64,000 bases of DNA. It comes from Aedes albopictus. Lineage: Eukaryota; Arthropoda; Insecta; Diptera; Culicidae. The translations under genes were made by a program, and so were the position numbers. The first letter of the stretch is position 1, and each line of letters opens with the position of its first letter. Below are positions 54,040 through 64,000 of this stretch, in pieces. Location of the stretch: assembly GCF_035046485.1 (NCBI RefSeq), contig NC_085138.1:59377254-59441253 (forward strand). The letters are read 5' to 3'. A model generated the notes under the pieces. That model was not told the origin of the DNA. It saw only the letters and a program-made list of their open reading frames with translations, and made no database searches.

Positions 54040-56200
54040 GTTAAAGAGTTTTTCCAGACGTTCCTCGCTAAGTTCTTCCAGAACTGGCTCTGGGTATTCC
54101 CAGAATGCGGAAGTTCTTCCTGAAAGTCTTTCAGTATTTTTTTTTTTCATGAAATTCTCCCAGATATTCCAGCACATAGCATCCATCCGAGAATTAATCC
54201 GGATGTTTCTCAAACAATTCTAGAAATTCTTAATGATTTTGCAGAAGTAAAGTGCGCACATTATTTCAGAAATCTCTTCGAAACTTCTTCAAGAGTTCTT
54301 CCAGCAGTCGTTCCATTTCTCTTCCACATATTGTTCTGCGAAATCTGGAATATCTTCCATAAACACCTAGACAAAGTTCTATCAGAAGTGATTCTGAATT
54401 CTTCTATCAAATCTTCTAGTAATCCTTTAAAGTATTGTTCCGGAAGTTTTTTCAGTAATTGCTCTGAATTATCGTTAAGAAATTCTACTGGGATTTCTCC
54501 AGATGTTTTTTTGAAAAAAAATCATGCAAAAGTTTATCGATCTTCTAGCAATGCATCCAAGTTAATATTTTCAAAAGATTTTCCCCTAGAATTTTTCCAG
54601 AAATTCATCAAGGGTTCGATCAAAACTTTCTCCAAAAAATCATCAAAGGATAAATTAAATAAATTACATGCAATTGCTCTAAGCGTTTTTTCTAAAGAAA
54701 CTCCTAAAGTTTTGTTGATTTTTACTAGCATTTTTAAGGATATTTTCAAATTTCTTCTGAAAAATTATTCCAATGGAATTCTATTGGAATCCTTCCAATA
54801 ATTCTTACAGAAAATTCTCTAGCATATCATTCAACTCTTTTTGCAAGCAATATCTTTGCAGTTTCTTGCAATATTTCCCACAAGAATGCTTCCCATGATT
54901 TTTTTATGTAACTCCATAATTATTTTTCAAACATTATTCAACGAAATATTTTTTAAATTTCCTCCTTAAATTCCTTCAAAGATTCCTTCAGAAAAAAAAA
55001 TACTTTTACATAAACATCTAAAAAAAATACAGGATGGTTGGATCTATGGTATTTATTTTGTCAATTAATCTTCCAGAGATCCCTCCAAGAGTTCCTTCAG
55101 GACTCCATGGAAGACTTCATCCACGGTTTCGTCCAAGGATTTTCCTCAAGGATCCCTCCTAAAATTTCTCTAGTTGGATTCCTCCGCAGGTACTCCCAAG
55201 GATATTCCCTAGACGGTTTCTTTACAATTTATTTGCAGATCCTCAACAAAACAGTTCCTAGGATTTACTCTAAACCTGTTATGTTTTTTTTTTTCAAGGA
55301 TTTCTACTCTTTGGATTCCTTTTCAAACATGAATTTGTCCTAGAATTCTTCAAATAATTATTTTAAAAGTTGCTTCAGTATTTCCCTTAAAGAATTCTGT
55401 CAAAAATTTCCCCAAGTATTCCTCCAGAATTTCATTATTCCAGTGACTCTTCGAGGGATTTATCCTTTGATATCTCCAAGAACTCCACCACTAAGAGCTT
55501 TTTCAGAAATCCTACCCGTAAACCGTTTTGGAATATTTCAAAAGTCTTCTTCAGGACTTTTCAAGGATTCCACGAATATTCTTTGAAAGATTCCTTCCGT
55601 ATATTTTTTCAAAGGAATCATTCGAGAATTTTGCTAGGACTCCAGAATTTCTTTTCTATGACTTCTTAAAAAAAAACGTTTGAAAAAGTTTGAAAAATTC
55701 TTCAGGAATTCATCGGGAGATTTCTCTGGAAATTCATTAGAAGGTTTATCCGGATATTTTTCAAGGATCCTACAAGACAATTTTCCATAAAATCCTAAAG
55801 AAAATCTTTTTAATTTTTTTTCAAAAGATTCCCCCAATAATTGTAACTACAATTCTTGTATTTAGGAACTCAAATTCTTCCATTTATTCCTTCAGGATTT
55901 CCTCAGAAGGGTGCGTCAGGACGTTTTGCCTGTATTCCTCCTGGAATTTACCCAAGAACTAAGAATCCCTCTAAGAATTACAAGGAATTCTTTTGAAATT
56001 TCTGCAATGATTTCTCCTAGAGTTTTTATAGGAGTTTCACAGATTTCTCGAAGAATTTATCCGTAGAAGCTTCCAGGAGTTTCTTATACAATTCTACCAG
56101 GTATTTAGCCAGAAGTAATTCCATGAATACTTTGAAATCTGAAAGTTCTTCATGAATTCTTTTAAAGGATTGCACGAAGACTTCCTTCGTTCGGATTTGA
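54040..56200. repeat. TTCC..GGAA repeat block
   Basis: Degenerate, with runs of poly(A)/(T). The 156-codon frame at 54,331-54,801 is K/S/F-rich compositional sequence and not a gene. Confidence 0.75.
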
Positions 56201-56204
56201 ATAA

Positions 56205-57478
56205 GGACTGTTCATTTTATGAAGAGGACAACTTTGCAAGGCTATAAAAGGAAAACGCGTAGTTCAAATTTGAGCAGCCTTGGTTAGTTGTTCAGTACAT
56301 TATATTAGCAGATAATAACCATAAATAAATTGGGTTAAAATTATTGAACTTCATAGAAATGTGGCAAAGTGTTTCGAAAGATCAATTTTTCAATTCCCAA
56401 AAACTAAAGATAAACACAAAATTTCTGTAAAACATCGGTGTATCGTTTTTAATTGCATAAAAGTGTTTGCCATGCTGCAGCAGTTTGAGTGATACATATT
56501 CTGGCAAAATATAAACCTAATCGGAATAATGGTTGTTGAGATATTAAAGTTACAAGTTGGACTCGAATTTTAAAATAAAATTTATTTGTTAAACAAAAAT
56601 GTATAAAAATATTAAAATTTGAATGTTTACAATGAATCTATTCGAAAGTACTAATAATGCAATTTCAAATGCAGAAAACCGCTTCTTGATAGCATTGTTG
56701 GCTTGGTTACTGTGCTTCATGGCAGTTACCGGAAATAAAACCGCGTCGTTCTTTGAAGGTTCCTCTAAATAACGATATACTCTATTGCAAATACAACTTA
56801 ACAATGATGCCGAAAATAAAAATAAACATGTAGTTATTTTCAAATTAGGTATATAATCATATAGGGTCAGACCTAGCTGAAAATAAATAATAATAAGCTT
56901 CTCTAGAATCAAAAACTTGTATTTATGGAGCAAAAAGTATGCAATTTTTCATTATGGCCATCATTAAGTATTAAATTTATGATGAAGAATGTACTTTAAA
57001 GCATATTTTTCTTCGGTATAATTTAGAATGCGATTCTCTTCTATACTGGACATATTTTGAACTGATTCCGTAGTGTTATTGCATCACTGGACCTAAATAA
57101 GTATTTTTTTATCAATTTCATTGACAACAAGGCAACTCACTATATCAAGCTGTATAATGCTTGGTGCATTATTACTGACCAACTATTACACTCTACCTTT
57201 AGAAGAATAGTATTAGATCCCAACACATTGAAAAGTTCATGGAAATTTTAAAGTTATTTATGTGGAAAGTTGTGTCGAATTTTGAGAAAAGGGGTTTTAT
57301 TGAGTTTTAACGAAAACCGCTTCAGTTCCATAACTAAGGACAATTTGTATAATGTTATAATTTTCCTACACTGTAGAATAGCTATGGAAATTTATGCAAA
57401 AAACCGATAATGATTTAATTGAAAAATAAAAAAGATATCACACAAATAAGGTGTCCTCTTTATAAAATGAACAGTCCT
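56205..57478. mobile_element. mariner-like TIR element, non-coding
   Basis: Ends AGGACTGTTCATTTTATGAA and, inverted, AGGACTGTTCATTTTATAAA continue with GAGGACA. TA lies at 56,203-56,204 and 57,479-57,480. It is 1,274 bp, the usual mariner size, but the interior is AT-rich with no transposase motif. The frame 56,589-56,933 (minus) is hydrophobic by composition only. Confidence 0.75.
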
Positions 57479-57533
57479 TAGAAGTTCGGGAATTCATCCA
57501 GTTGTTTTACAATTCTTCCATGGATTCTAGAAG

Positions 57534-57862
57534 CAAGGATGTTTTCGATCACCTGGCAATCATTTGACTCATTTATCCATAACTTAGTTCAGAAGCATAA
57601 TATTAAAATGAGGTGTTTTTCCTACAAGTATCACCAAAGACGCCATATCCTAACTCTCATATATATGGCGTGAGAGCGCTAGTAACAGCTACTCATACTA
57701 AACGATCGAAAAATTCGATCGTTCAGTATGAGTAGGTAGTACTAGCACTTTTACGCCGTAAATATAAGAGTTAGAATATGACGTCCTTGGTGATAATTGT
57801 AGGAAAAACAATAATCTACAAGTTTGTCGAACATCACATTTAGATGATCGAAAACATCCTTA
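57534..57862. mobile_element. hAT-like MITE with paralogous empty site
   Basis: An 8-bp duplication TCTAGAAG flanks it (57,526-57,533; 57,863-57,870). The ends CAAGGATGTTTTCGATCA and, inverted, TAAGGATGTTTTCGATCA extend into a palindrome meeting near 57,710. The flanks are collinear with about 47,078-47,200, where the site is uninterrupted. Confidence 0.9.
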
Positions 57863-57870
57863 TCTAGAAG

Positions 57871-59440
57871 TTCTTTACAAATTATTTCAGTAATACATCT
57901 AGAAAATCTTTCAAGTATTCACAATTCCTTCAAAAATACAACCACAATTTCTTCCGGGTATTCTTCCAGATGCACATAGGGAATATTTCCAGAATAATGT
58001 CTTGGAAATTCTTCAAAAATTTTCTTGCAAATGCTATTTTGCCATTATTCCAGATGTTTAACCGATAATTTTGCTGGGAATTCTCCGAGAGTTATTCCTG
58101 AAGTTCATTTGAAAGAATGCTTGCAGGAATACTTCCATAGGTTGTTTCATCAGTTTATCCAAAGAGCCTCTTAGGAGTTCTTTTCAAGGGATTCTCCTGT
58201 AATTTCTACAAAAAACCCTTCAAAATTTTACAGACGAATCCATGGAAGATCTTTTGAAAAATAAATTAATTGATAAATTCTCGAAGCAATTTTTGAAATA
58301 ATTGCTGGGGGAGTCCTTAGAATAGTTCCATGGATGTATCTCTGGACAAATTCCAGGGAAGATTACTGAAAGAATCCTTGGTAGAACTCCTGGAAGATTC
58401 CTTGGTAGTATTACTGAAGCGATTCTTGAAGAATACCTGTGGAGATTTGGTAAAAACCATAGAGGGATTTCTTAAGTGGATTTCTCGAGGAATTCTTGAA
58501 AATATTCTCAGAGGATTTTCAGTATGTACCCTTGAAGTAATCCCTGAAGTTTTTCTTTGAAAGCATTTCCAGAATGTATTCTTGAAGGAATTTCTGGATG
58601 AATTATTAGAGTAATCTCAGTAAGCATACTTCGAATAATGCTTGCTGTATAGGAATGAGTTTTTGGAAGAATTCTCGGAGTAATCCTAAAATAAAAAATA
58701 AAGATTTTCGTTCCAAAATCATGGGGGTATTCTGAAAGGATTTCTCGAGAAATCCTTTCAAAAATTGGAGAATTTCTGACATAAATACTTTGAGGAAATC
58801 CTTAAAAAACTTCCCGGAGTTATTATTGGGATAAGCTTTAGAAGAATCCATCAAATTATTCCTGGAATCCTTAGAAAAACTTTTAAAGAAGTTCCTGGAC
58901 AAATCCAAGAACGAACCAGTTGAATAATTCCTCAAGGAATAAAATTACTCCTTTGAGTAGTCAATAGAATTAGGCCTTATAACAATAACAGCAATCATAA
59001 AAAGAATTCTTAAAGGAGTTTTTTGAAGAATTCTTAAGGGAGTTCTAGACATAATTTCTGGAGAAAACCGTATTGGCATTCCTGGACAAATCCTGCGAAG
59101 GATTACTGAATTATGTTAGGAATTAGGAATTATGTTAGGAATAGTCCCAAAAAGAGTCCCTAAAATTTTGTCTGCAAGAATCTTATAAAACTTCTGTAGA
59201 AGCCCTATCAAGAATTTTTGCAAGAGTTCCTGAAAATTTTTCATGGACGTCCTCTGAAGTATTCGTGAAGGCTTGCCAAAAACAACTTTTAGTGAGAGGA
59301 ATCGTTGAAAAAAATCACACGAAAAATTCTTTGAAGAATTTTTGGTGGATTTCAAACATATGTATGTCTAACAGTCCCAGAAAGTTATTTGAAAAAAAAA
59401 ATAATACTTAGAGATACCCTTGTAGATATTCCTGCAGGAA
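57871..59440. repeat. TTCC..GGAA repeat block
   Basis: Up to 58,113 it is collinear with about 47,115-47,370. After about 58,320 the words appear mostly in the opposite orientation (GGAATTCTTGAA type), marking an inversion or independent array. Confidence 0.75.
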
Positions 59441-59818
59441 TTCTTGGATGATTTTATGGTGTTGTCTTTAGAAGAATTCCCTGTCCTGTACGCCCAGTTT
59501 TTTTTATTAATTCTCAAAGGAATGTTATCGAAAATTACAAAAGGAATAATTAAAAATCATCTATCAGAAATACTTTTTGGAATTTTTGGAAAAATTCTTG
59601 AAAGATTTGTGGAAGAGTGTTCGAAAGAATTTTATGATCAAAATGAACAAATACCTATGTAATCTTCTTTGATTTTTAGAAAGAAGCTGGTCAAAATGGT
59701 GATGGTATCAAAGACAAAACCCTAGCTGAGGGACTTCCAAAATATTTCCCAAAGGGATCTTCAGGAAAAATAAAAAGAAAGTGTTAAATATATTTCAGTA
59801 TCAGTCAAAAATATATAA
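59440..59818. other. Unassigned AT-rich tail of the repeat block
   Basis: Decayed repeat words fade out. The 72-codon frame at 59,444-59,662 has no recognisable domain. Confidence 0.35.
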
Positions 59819-59819
59819 G

Positions 59820-59975
59820 TATTTTTATCTGTATTAACGAGATGTTCATCTCGGGACCCACGCTTTACTTCCCTTCCGAAGGAAGAACCCACATTTTTTG
59901 AGTTTGTCGGGAGTGGAATTCGATCCCAGGCCTCGGCTAGTCAGATGCTTTAACCATCACACCAGGTCCGCTCTC
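59820..59975 (-). mobile_element. tRNA-derived SINE
   Basis: On the minus strand, CCTGGTGTGATGGTTAAAGC is an A box and CTGGGATCGAATTCC a B box. A GGAAGGGAAG stretch and a hairpin CGAGATGAACATCTCG lie in the body. Borders are approximate. Confidence 0.6.
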
Positions 59976-59979
59976 ATAT

Positions 59980-61147
59980 AAAAAATTTGATTGGCCAGGA
60001 AACAAAAATATAAAAATGCTTAAGCTTTACCCCGTCTCAAAGCGGGGTTGGGTATTAGAGGGTTAACATCCATGTGACAATGTATATGGTTCTGTAACCC
60101 CACCCATGATACCATTTTTTTGTCATGGAGATGTATTCGGGATTTTTTCGCAGGCTAACGAAAATGTTACCATTTCACTTAGATCATTTTTGTTCAAGTG
60201 AGCTTAATGTAAATTTTGAAAAAAATATCCTCCTAGGAATTTTAGGAACACTGAATTTTATCATAGGCGTTTTAAACATGATTACACTTCTCTAGTCGGG
60301 TAGCTGCCAAACTAGCCGTCTCGTGTTCAGCAACTCATCGCACCAGGCGATTTAAATTTCCACCCTTCGTACCCCCAGTAGTAATAGCGCCCACCATCTT
60401 CTACAAAGCTCTCCTTACCCGCAAGTTCAAACCGTAGGCAGATAAAGTGGAGGATATCATTTTTGTTTCTCGAGCGCAGCTAACAACACCGGTAGCTCAA
60501 TTTCCAAAAAGGCGTTTGCCAAAGCATGAAAACGAAGAAGCCTCGTCTCGGTCTCAGTTCAGTAGCCGGTAAAAGGGCACCGAGATTTTCATGTCTGCAG
60601 CGTGCAAAATCCTGTTCGTTCCCCCGCGCTGGAAAACATGTACCTACACATCGCGGGATCGTCGGGAGATGATGGGGAGGCCAATATTGAAACATAATCG
60701 CTCGCTCCGCTCCAGCAAAGTACCTTCTTGGATTGAACCCGTATCCAAAACCACCACCCGAAGACGTGGATATACAAGAGGATCCATCCGAAGCCGGGGC
60801 ACGTGTTCAACGTCATTAGAATCAATAGGCATGAAATTGAATCCCCGGGATGATTGAACCGCCCTAGAAGTGGCGTGAAAGCTTGGACGGACGCTTTCCG
60901 AGGTTCAGTAGCCACCGAATTTCTTTGTTTACTGCACCACCACCACCAGCCAGCACCGCAACGGATTGGGGAGACGTATCGGTTAGTTCACGTGTAACCG
61001 ACTGGTAACGAACAAATTTCGATGAATCATCTCTAGATCGGAGCTGTGCAATAGCTGGTCGGTCAGCATGTGCGCCTTATCTGATTGTAGGAGGTGTAGT
61101 ATGTACGATTAAAGTACACCAAAGCTGGATGATAATGCTCCAACCTA
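59980..61147. other. Unassigned, partly GC-richer stretch
   Basis: From 60,290 to 61,050 composition is balanced and no repeat words are seen. Two overlapping frames on opposite strands (60,591-60,857 plus; 60,589-60,915 minus) are of similar length and show no domain. This could be an exon, enhancer or unique intronic DNA. Confidence 0.35.
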
Positions 61148-62362
61148 CACTCCCGTTCAAAAGTTTGGGGTCACCCCCTCAAAAACATGTCATTTTTTTA
61201 GGCCCATATCTCCGCCAATTTGCGTCCGATTCCAAAACCCTAGGTTTCATTCAATAGATAATAAGTCAAAGAAACTTTGAACATGATTTAAAAGAAACTT
61301 TTTCAAAAAATTTTGTATGTAAACTTAACCCAAAGTTGCCAAATTTTCTAAAAAATTAATATAAACTTACGGCAGTGTCGCTGGAAGTTGGGTCGACCAA
61401 ATTTAAAGATGAGAGCGGTAATATGACCCATTTTCTATTAGCTTTCAACTGCTTTTTACAGAACTTAGCTAAAAAATCTAGAAAAAAAGTTATTAGGAAA
61501 ATTAAACCTTGATGTCATCGACCAAAAGTTTGGGGTCACCCCTCAATATGATGTATCGGCCAAAAGTTTGGGGTCACTTTCGTAAAACATGGAAAAGTGA
61601 TTTGTTGATATCTTCGTCTTCAATAGTTCAATTTTAATTATTTTTTGCTCATTTCAAAGATAATAAACTAAATTTACGTTTGATGTCTTCAACTTAACGT
61701 ATTTAACGATTTTTGTATATAAAAATATTATGTAAAGTTAGCACATTTTACCACTCTTCAAAAAATGAGGCAACTTTTCGTTAAGTTTAGTATGTAAATT
61801 TCAACAAATATGTGTGGTTCAATGTCTATGCAGTAAGTATCATTCATTTTGTTTCAAATAAGCCAAGAAGAATTAAAATTGAATGAAAGATGACAAAGAT
61901 ATCAACAAATCACTTTTCCATGTTTTACGATAGTGACCCCAAACTTTTGGCCGATACATCATTTTGAGGGGTGACCCCAAACTTTTGGTCGATGACATCA
62001 AGGATTAATTTACTTAATAACTTTTTTTCTAGATTTTTTAGCTAAGTTCTGTAAAAAGCAGTTGAAAGCTAATAGAAAATGGGTCATATTACCGCTCTCA
62101 TCTTAAAATTTGGTTGACCCAACTTCCAGCGACACTGCCGTAAGTTTATATTAATTTTTTAGAAAATTTGGCAACTTTGGGTTAAGTTTACATACAAAAT
62201 TTTTTGAAAAAGTTTCTTTTAAATCATGTTCAAAGTTTCTTTGACTTATTATCTATTGAATGAAACCTAGGGTTTTGAAATCGGACGCAAATTGGCGGAG
62301 ATATGGGCCTAAAAAAATGACATGTTTTTGAGGGGGTGACCCCAAACTTTTGAACGGGAGTG
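61148..62362. mobile_element. Foldback Tc1/mariner-type TIR element
   Basis: Starts CACTCCCGTTCAAAAGTTTG and ends with its reverse complement, between TA dinucleotides (61,146-61,147; 62,363-62,364). The arms are gapless (coordinate sum 123,510 holds at the ends and at 61,511/61,999) over at least 500 bp, so nearly the whole 1,215 bp is one palindrome. AAAAGTTTGGGGTCAC occurs three times per arm (about 61,160, 61,524 and 61,563, mirrored). Similar AAAGTTTGGGGTCA ends are seen in Tc1-like elements. Non-coding. Confidence 0.88.
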
Positions 62363-62364
62363 TA

Positions 62365-63760
62365 CGTGGAACTGAATCATGATCAATCTTGATCGATTTT
62401 AAATGGTCTGCTCCAAACGTAATCGAAGAAATTAGGTCAGTGTGTACTGTGTACAGAGAACCGTGTTCTACGTAGAGCCATTTACGCTGTCACTTTCTTA
62501 AATAATTATTACAAAAATAACAAATTTAGGCTTTGGGATACAGTTTGCTTCTGTGTGATTTTACTCAACATCTATTGGTATATTTTATTACCCTTCTGAA
62601 CCAAGCATAGTTCCATTCTCAAATCCACAAAACGTTGTGTAAATCTTGCATCGCCAAGTGCAATACACCGTACGAATGAATGAATAGCATACGAGCAGTT
62701 TTTGTGTATTTTCATCACGTTTCTCACCGGTGGCGATGTGAAGAAAGATAGCTGTGCACATATCGCATATGTTTCGCCTCCCCGGTGTAAAAGAATATGC
62801 CTTTACTCCAGTACAGCAATATAATTCAAATTCAATTTATTCCCTTACACGTGTTGAATACATCCCACCGCCACCGGGGCCGGGGGAGCGAAATCTCTTC
62901 GGAGAGATTTCGTTTTTCAACCAAAACAGTAATTATGATTTATTCATGAAAAGCTTTTTCAAATGAAATTAGTCTCATGAATGTGGCAGGGTTCATTTGC
63001 AATCAGCGGGTCAACCGAGGTCAAATGGTGCAGTTCTCGAAAATTATTCTTCTCGAGCACGCCGTCACGATAAGGAAGCGCTGTGCGCCAAATGTGTAAT
63101 GGATATCTAATTAAGTTATTACACAATGTGAAGAAGGCTCTTGAAGAGCGTCTTCTTCCTTGTCCTTTTGCTTTTCCGCGTGATCTTCAAACAGTGATAC
63201 AATGCTTCCAAGGGATGCGTGGATTAAATTACGGGGTGTTTGGATGAACGTTTTATGTCATATGTTACCCGTCGTCGCGTCGGTCCGGACTCCGGACCGT
63301 AATCATTCAGCTGCGATTGTAACGAGTACAGGCCAGGCTCTTGACGATTACTGGCGCTGGCACAGCCAGCAGACACAACAGTCAGTAGATCACATACTGG
63401 TGATGTCTTATGGAAAATTAATAACAATTAACTCATTGAGTAGCCGACATCGTCTTCCGCTAACTTTTTCTTCTTTGTGTGGATCTTTCGCATCTGTTTG
63501 ACAAACTGTTTCAAACTGGATCGTGATGCGATGGAACTTCCTGGTAAAGGCGTTCCCATCGTTAAATTTAACGTGGTGTAATCTTGATGTATACGAACGG
63601 CGTGGCGGCTGGCGTGGCGCTGCCAAATGGGATTATCTAATCTTGGCGAAACAGTCCATAATACAGTTAATTGAGTCTGTTTGCCCGATCGCATGGGTTT
63701 TGGATAATGGCAGGCTGCTGAGCTGAACCTTATTTTCGATTTCAGTAGGTCAATGTCTTC
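62365..63760. other. Unassigned stretch
   Basis: No gene is supported. The frame 63,202-63,501 (99 codons) and frames opposite it lack a known domain. Confidence 0.35.
62889..62912. promoter_or_regulatory. Short perfect hairpin
   Basis: CGAAATCTCT, loop TCGG, AGAGATTTCG, followed by a T run. It looks terminator-like, but role is unknown in a eukaryotic setting. Confidence 0.4.
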
Positions 63761-63764
63761 CGAC

Positions 63765-64000
63765 CTATGCGATTGTATTTGCGATGGAGCTCCACGTTGG
63801 AGATCACCATGCACGAATTATATACCACAGGCATCTATTAATGAAGACCTGCAGCCGTTGCGTGTTCTCAACTGATACACACCAGGTTTCACTGACGTAT
63901 AGCAGCACAGATTTCACGTTCGAGTTGAAAATTCAGATTTTGGTGCGTCGACTAATCTGTTTGTTTCTCCATTCATTTCTTAAACTCGCAAAAGCAGCCC
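63765..64000 (-). pseudogene. RTE-like LINE, 3' fragment running off the window
   Basis: The reverse complement matches the C-terminal region of the LINE at about 4,100-4,345 and of 12,190-12,420, including the VKSVLLYxSETW region. It continues past the window end. About 230 bp is visible and it is frameshifted. Confidence 0.75.

Noticed and set aside
54331..54801. 156-codon K/S/F-rich ORF
   Set aside because: It lies inside AT-rich TTCC..GGAA repeat, and composition explains the lack of stops.
60589..60915. Overlapping ORFs of 88 and 108 codons on opposite strands
   Set aside because: Neither resembles a known protein and there is no clear start context or splice partner.

Overview
The window looks like mosquito nuclear DNA, most likely Aedes/culicine. 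It is AT-rich, almost free of host coding sequence, and packed with transposable elements. It carries a full-length tRNA-derived SINE of the Feilai type with a 12-bp target duplication, several relatives of that SINE, kilobases of degenerate TTCC..GGAA repeats, and non-LTR, LTR, Penelope-like and TIR elements. I cannot separate Ae. aegypti from Ae. albopictus from sequence alone. All family names come from recognition and none from a database search.
Layout. 1-5 kb: SINE pieces, a decayed RTE-like LINE split by a palindromic MITE, and a TTAA-flanked piggyBac-like MITE. 6.2-8.4 kb: a TIR element with perfect 24-bp ends holding a 529-bp-arm palindrome. 9.3-11.9 kb: a structurally complete, non-coding LTR retrotransposon with identical 235-bp LTRs, a 5-bp TSD, a 19-nt tRNA-Arg primer site, a purine tract and an internal array of about twelve 79-bp units. 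12-15.8 kb: an inverted LINE fragment, then a nearly intact pogo-like transposon whose transposase has one short intron and one frameshift before a PHD-type finger. 16-18.6 kb: an unassigned low-repeat segment. 19-23.8 kb: TTCC..GGAA repeat with hAT-like and other MITEs. 24.7-27.3 kb: a Penelope-like element (PLE) with RT and GIY-YIG domains between 562-bp inverted arms, bounded by a 13-bp TSD.
The only host gene I can support starts just after the PLE. It has an Inr/DPE core promoter near 27,513, a 5' leader of about 1 kb, and a first coding exon at 28,546-28,903 ending in a strong GTAAGT donor. I see no later exon, so 28.9-64 kb is probably a very large first intron. It is filled with MITEs, SINEs, a LOA/R1-like LINE remnant and TTCC..GGAA repeat. 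A zero-length-exon (recursive) splice site candidate lies at 41,997/41,998 and fits that picture.
Most notable: (1) the LTR element with its 79-bp two-hairpin array; (2) a hammerhead-ribozyme motif with the full consensus core at 53,871-53,919, plus a degenerate one in each PLE arm; (3) several near-perfect palindromic elements; (4) a hAT-like MITE whose paralogous empty site is in the same window.
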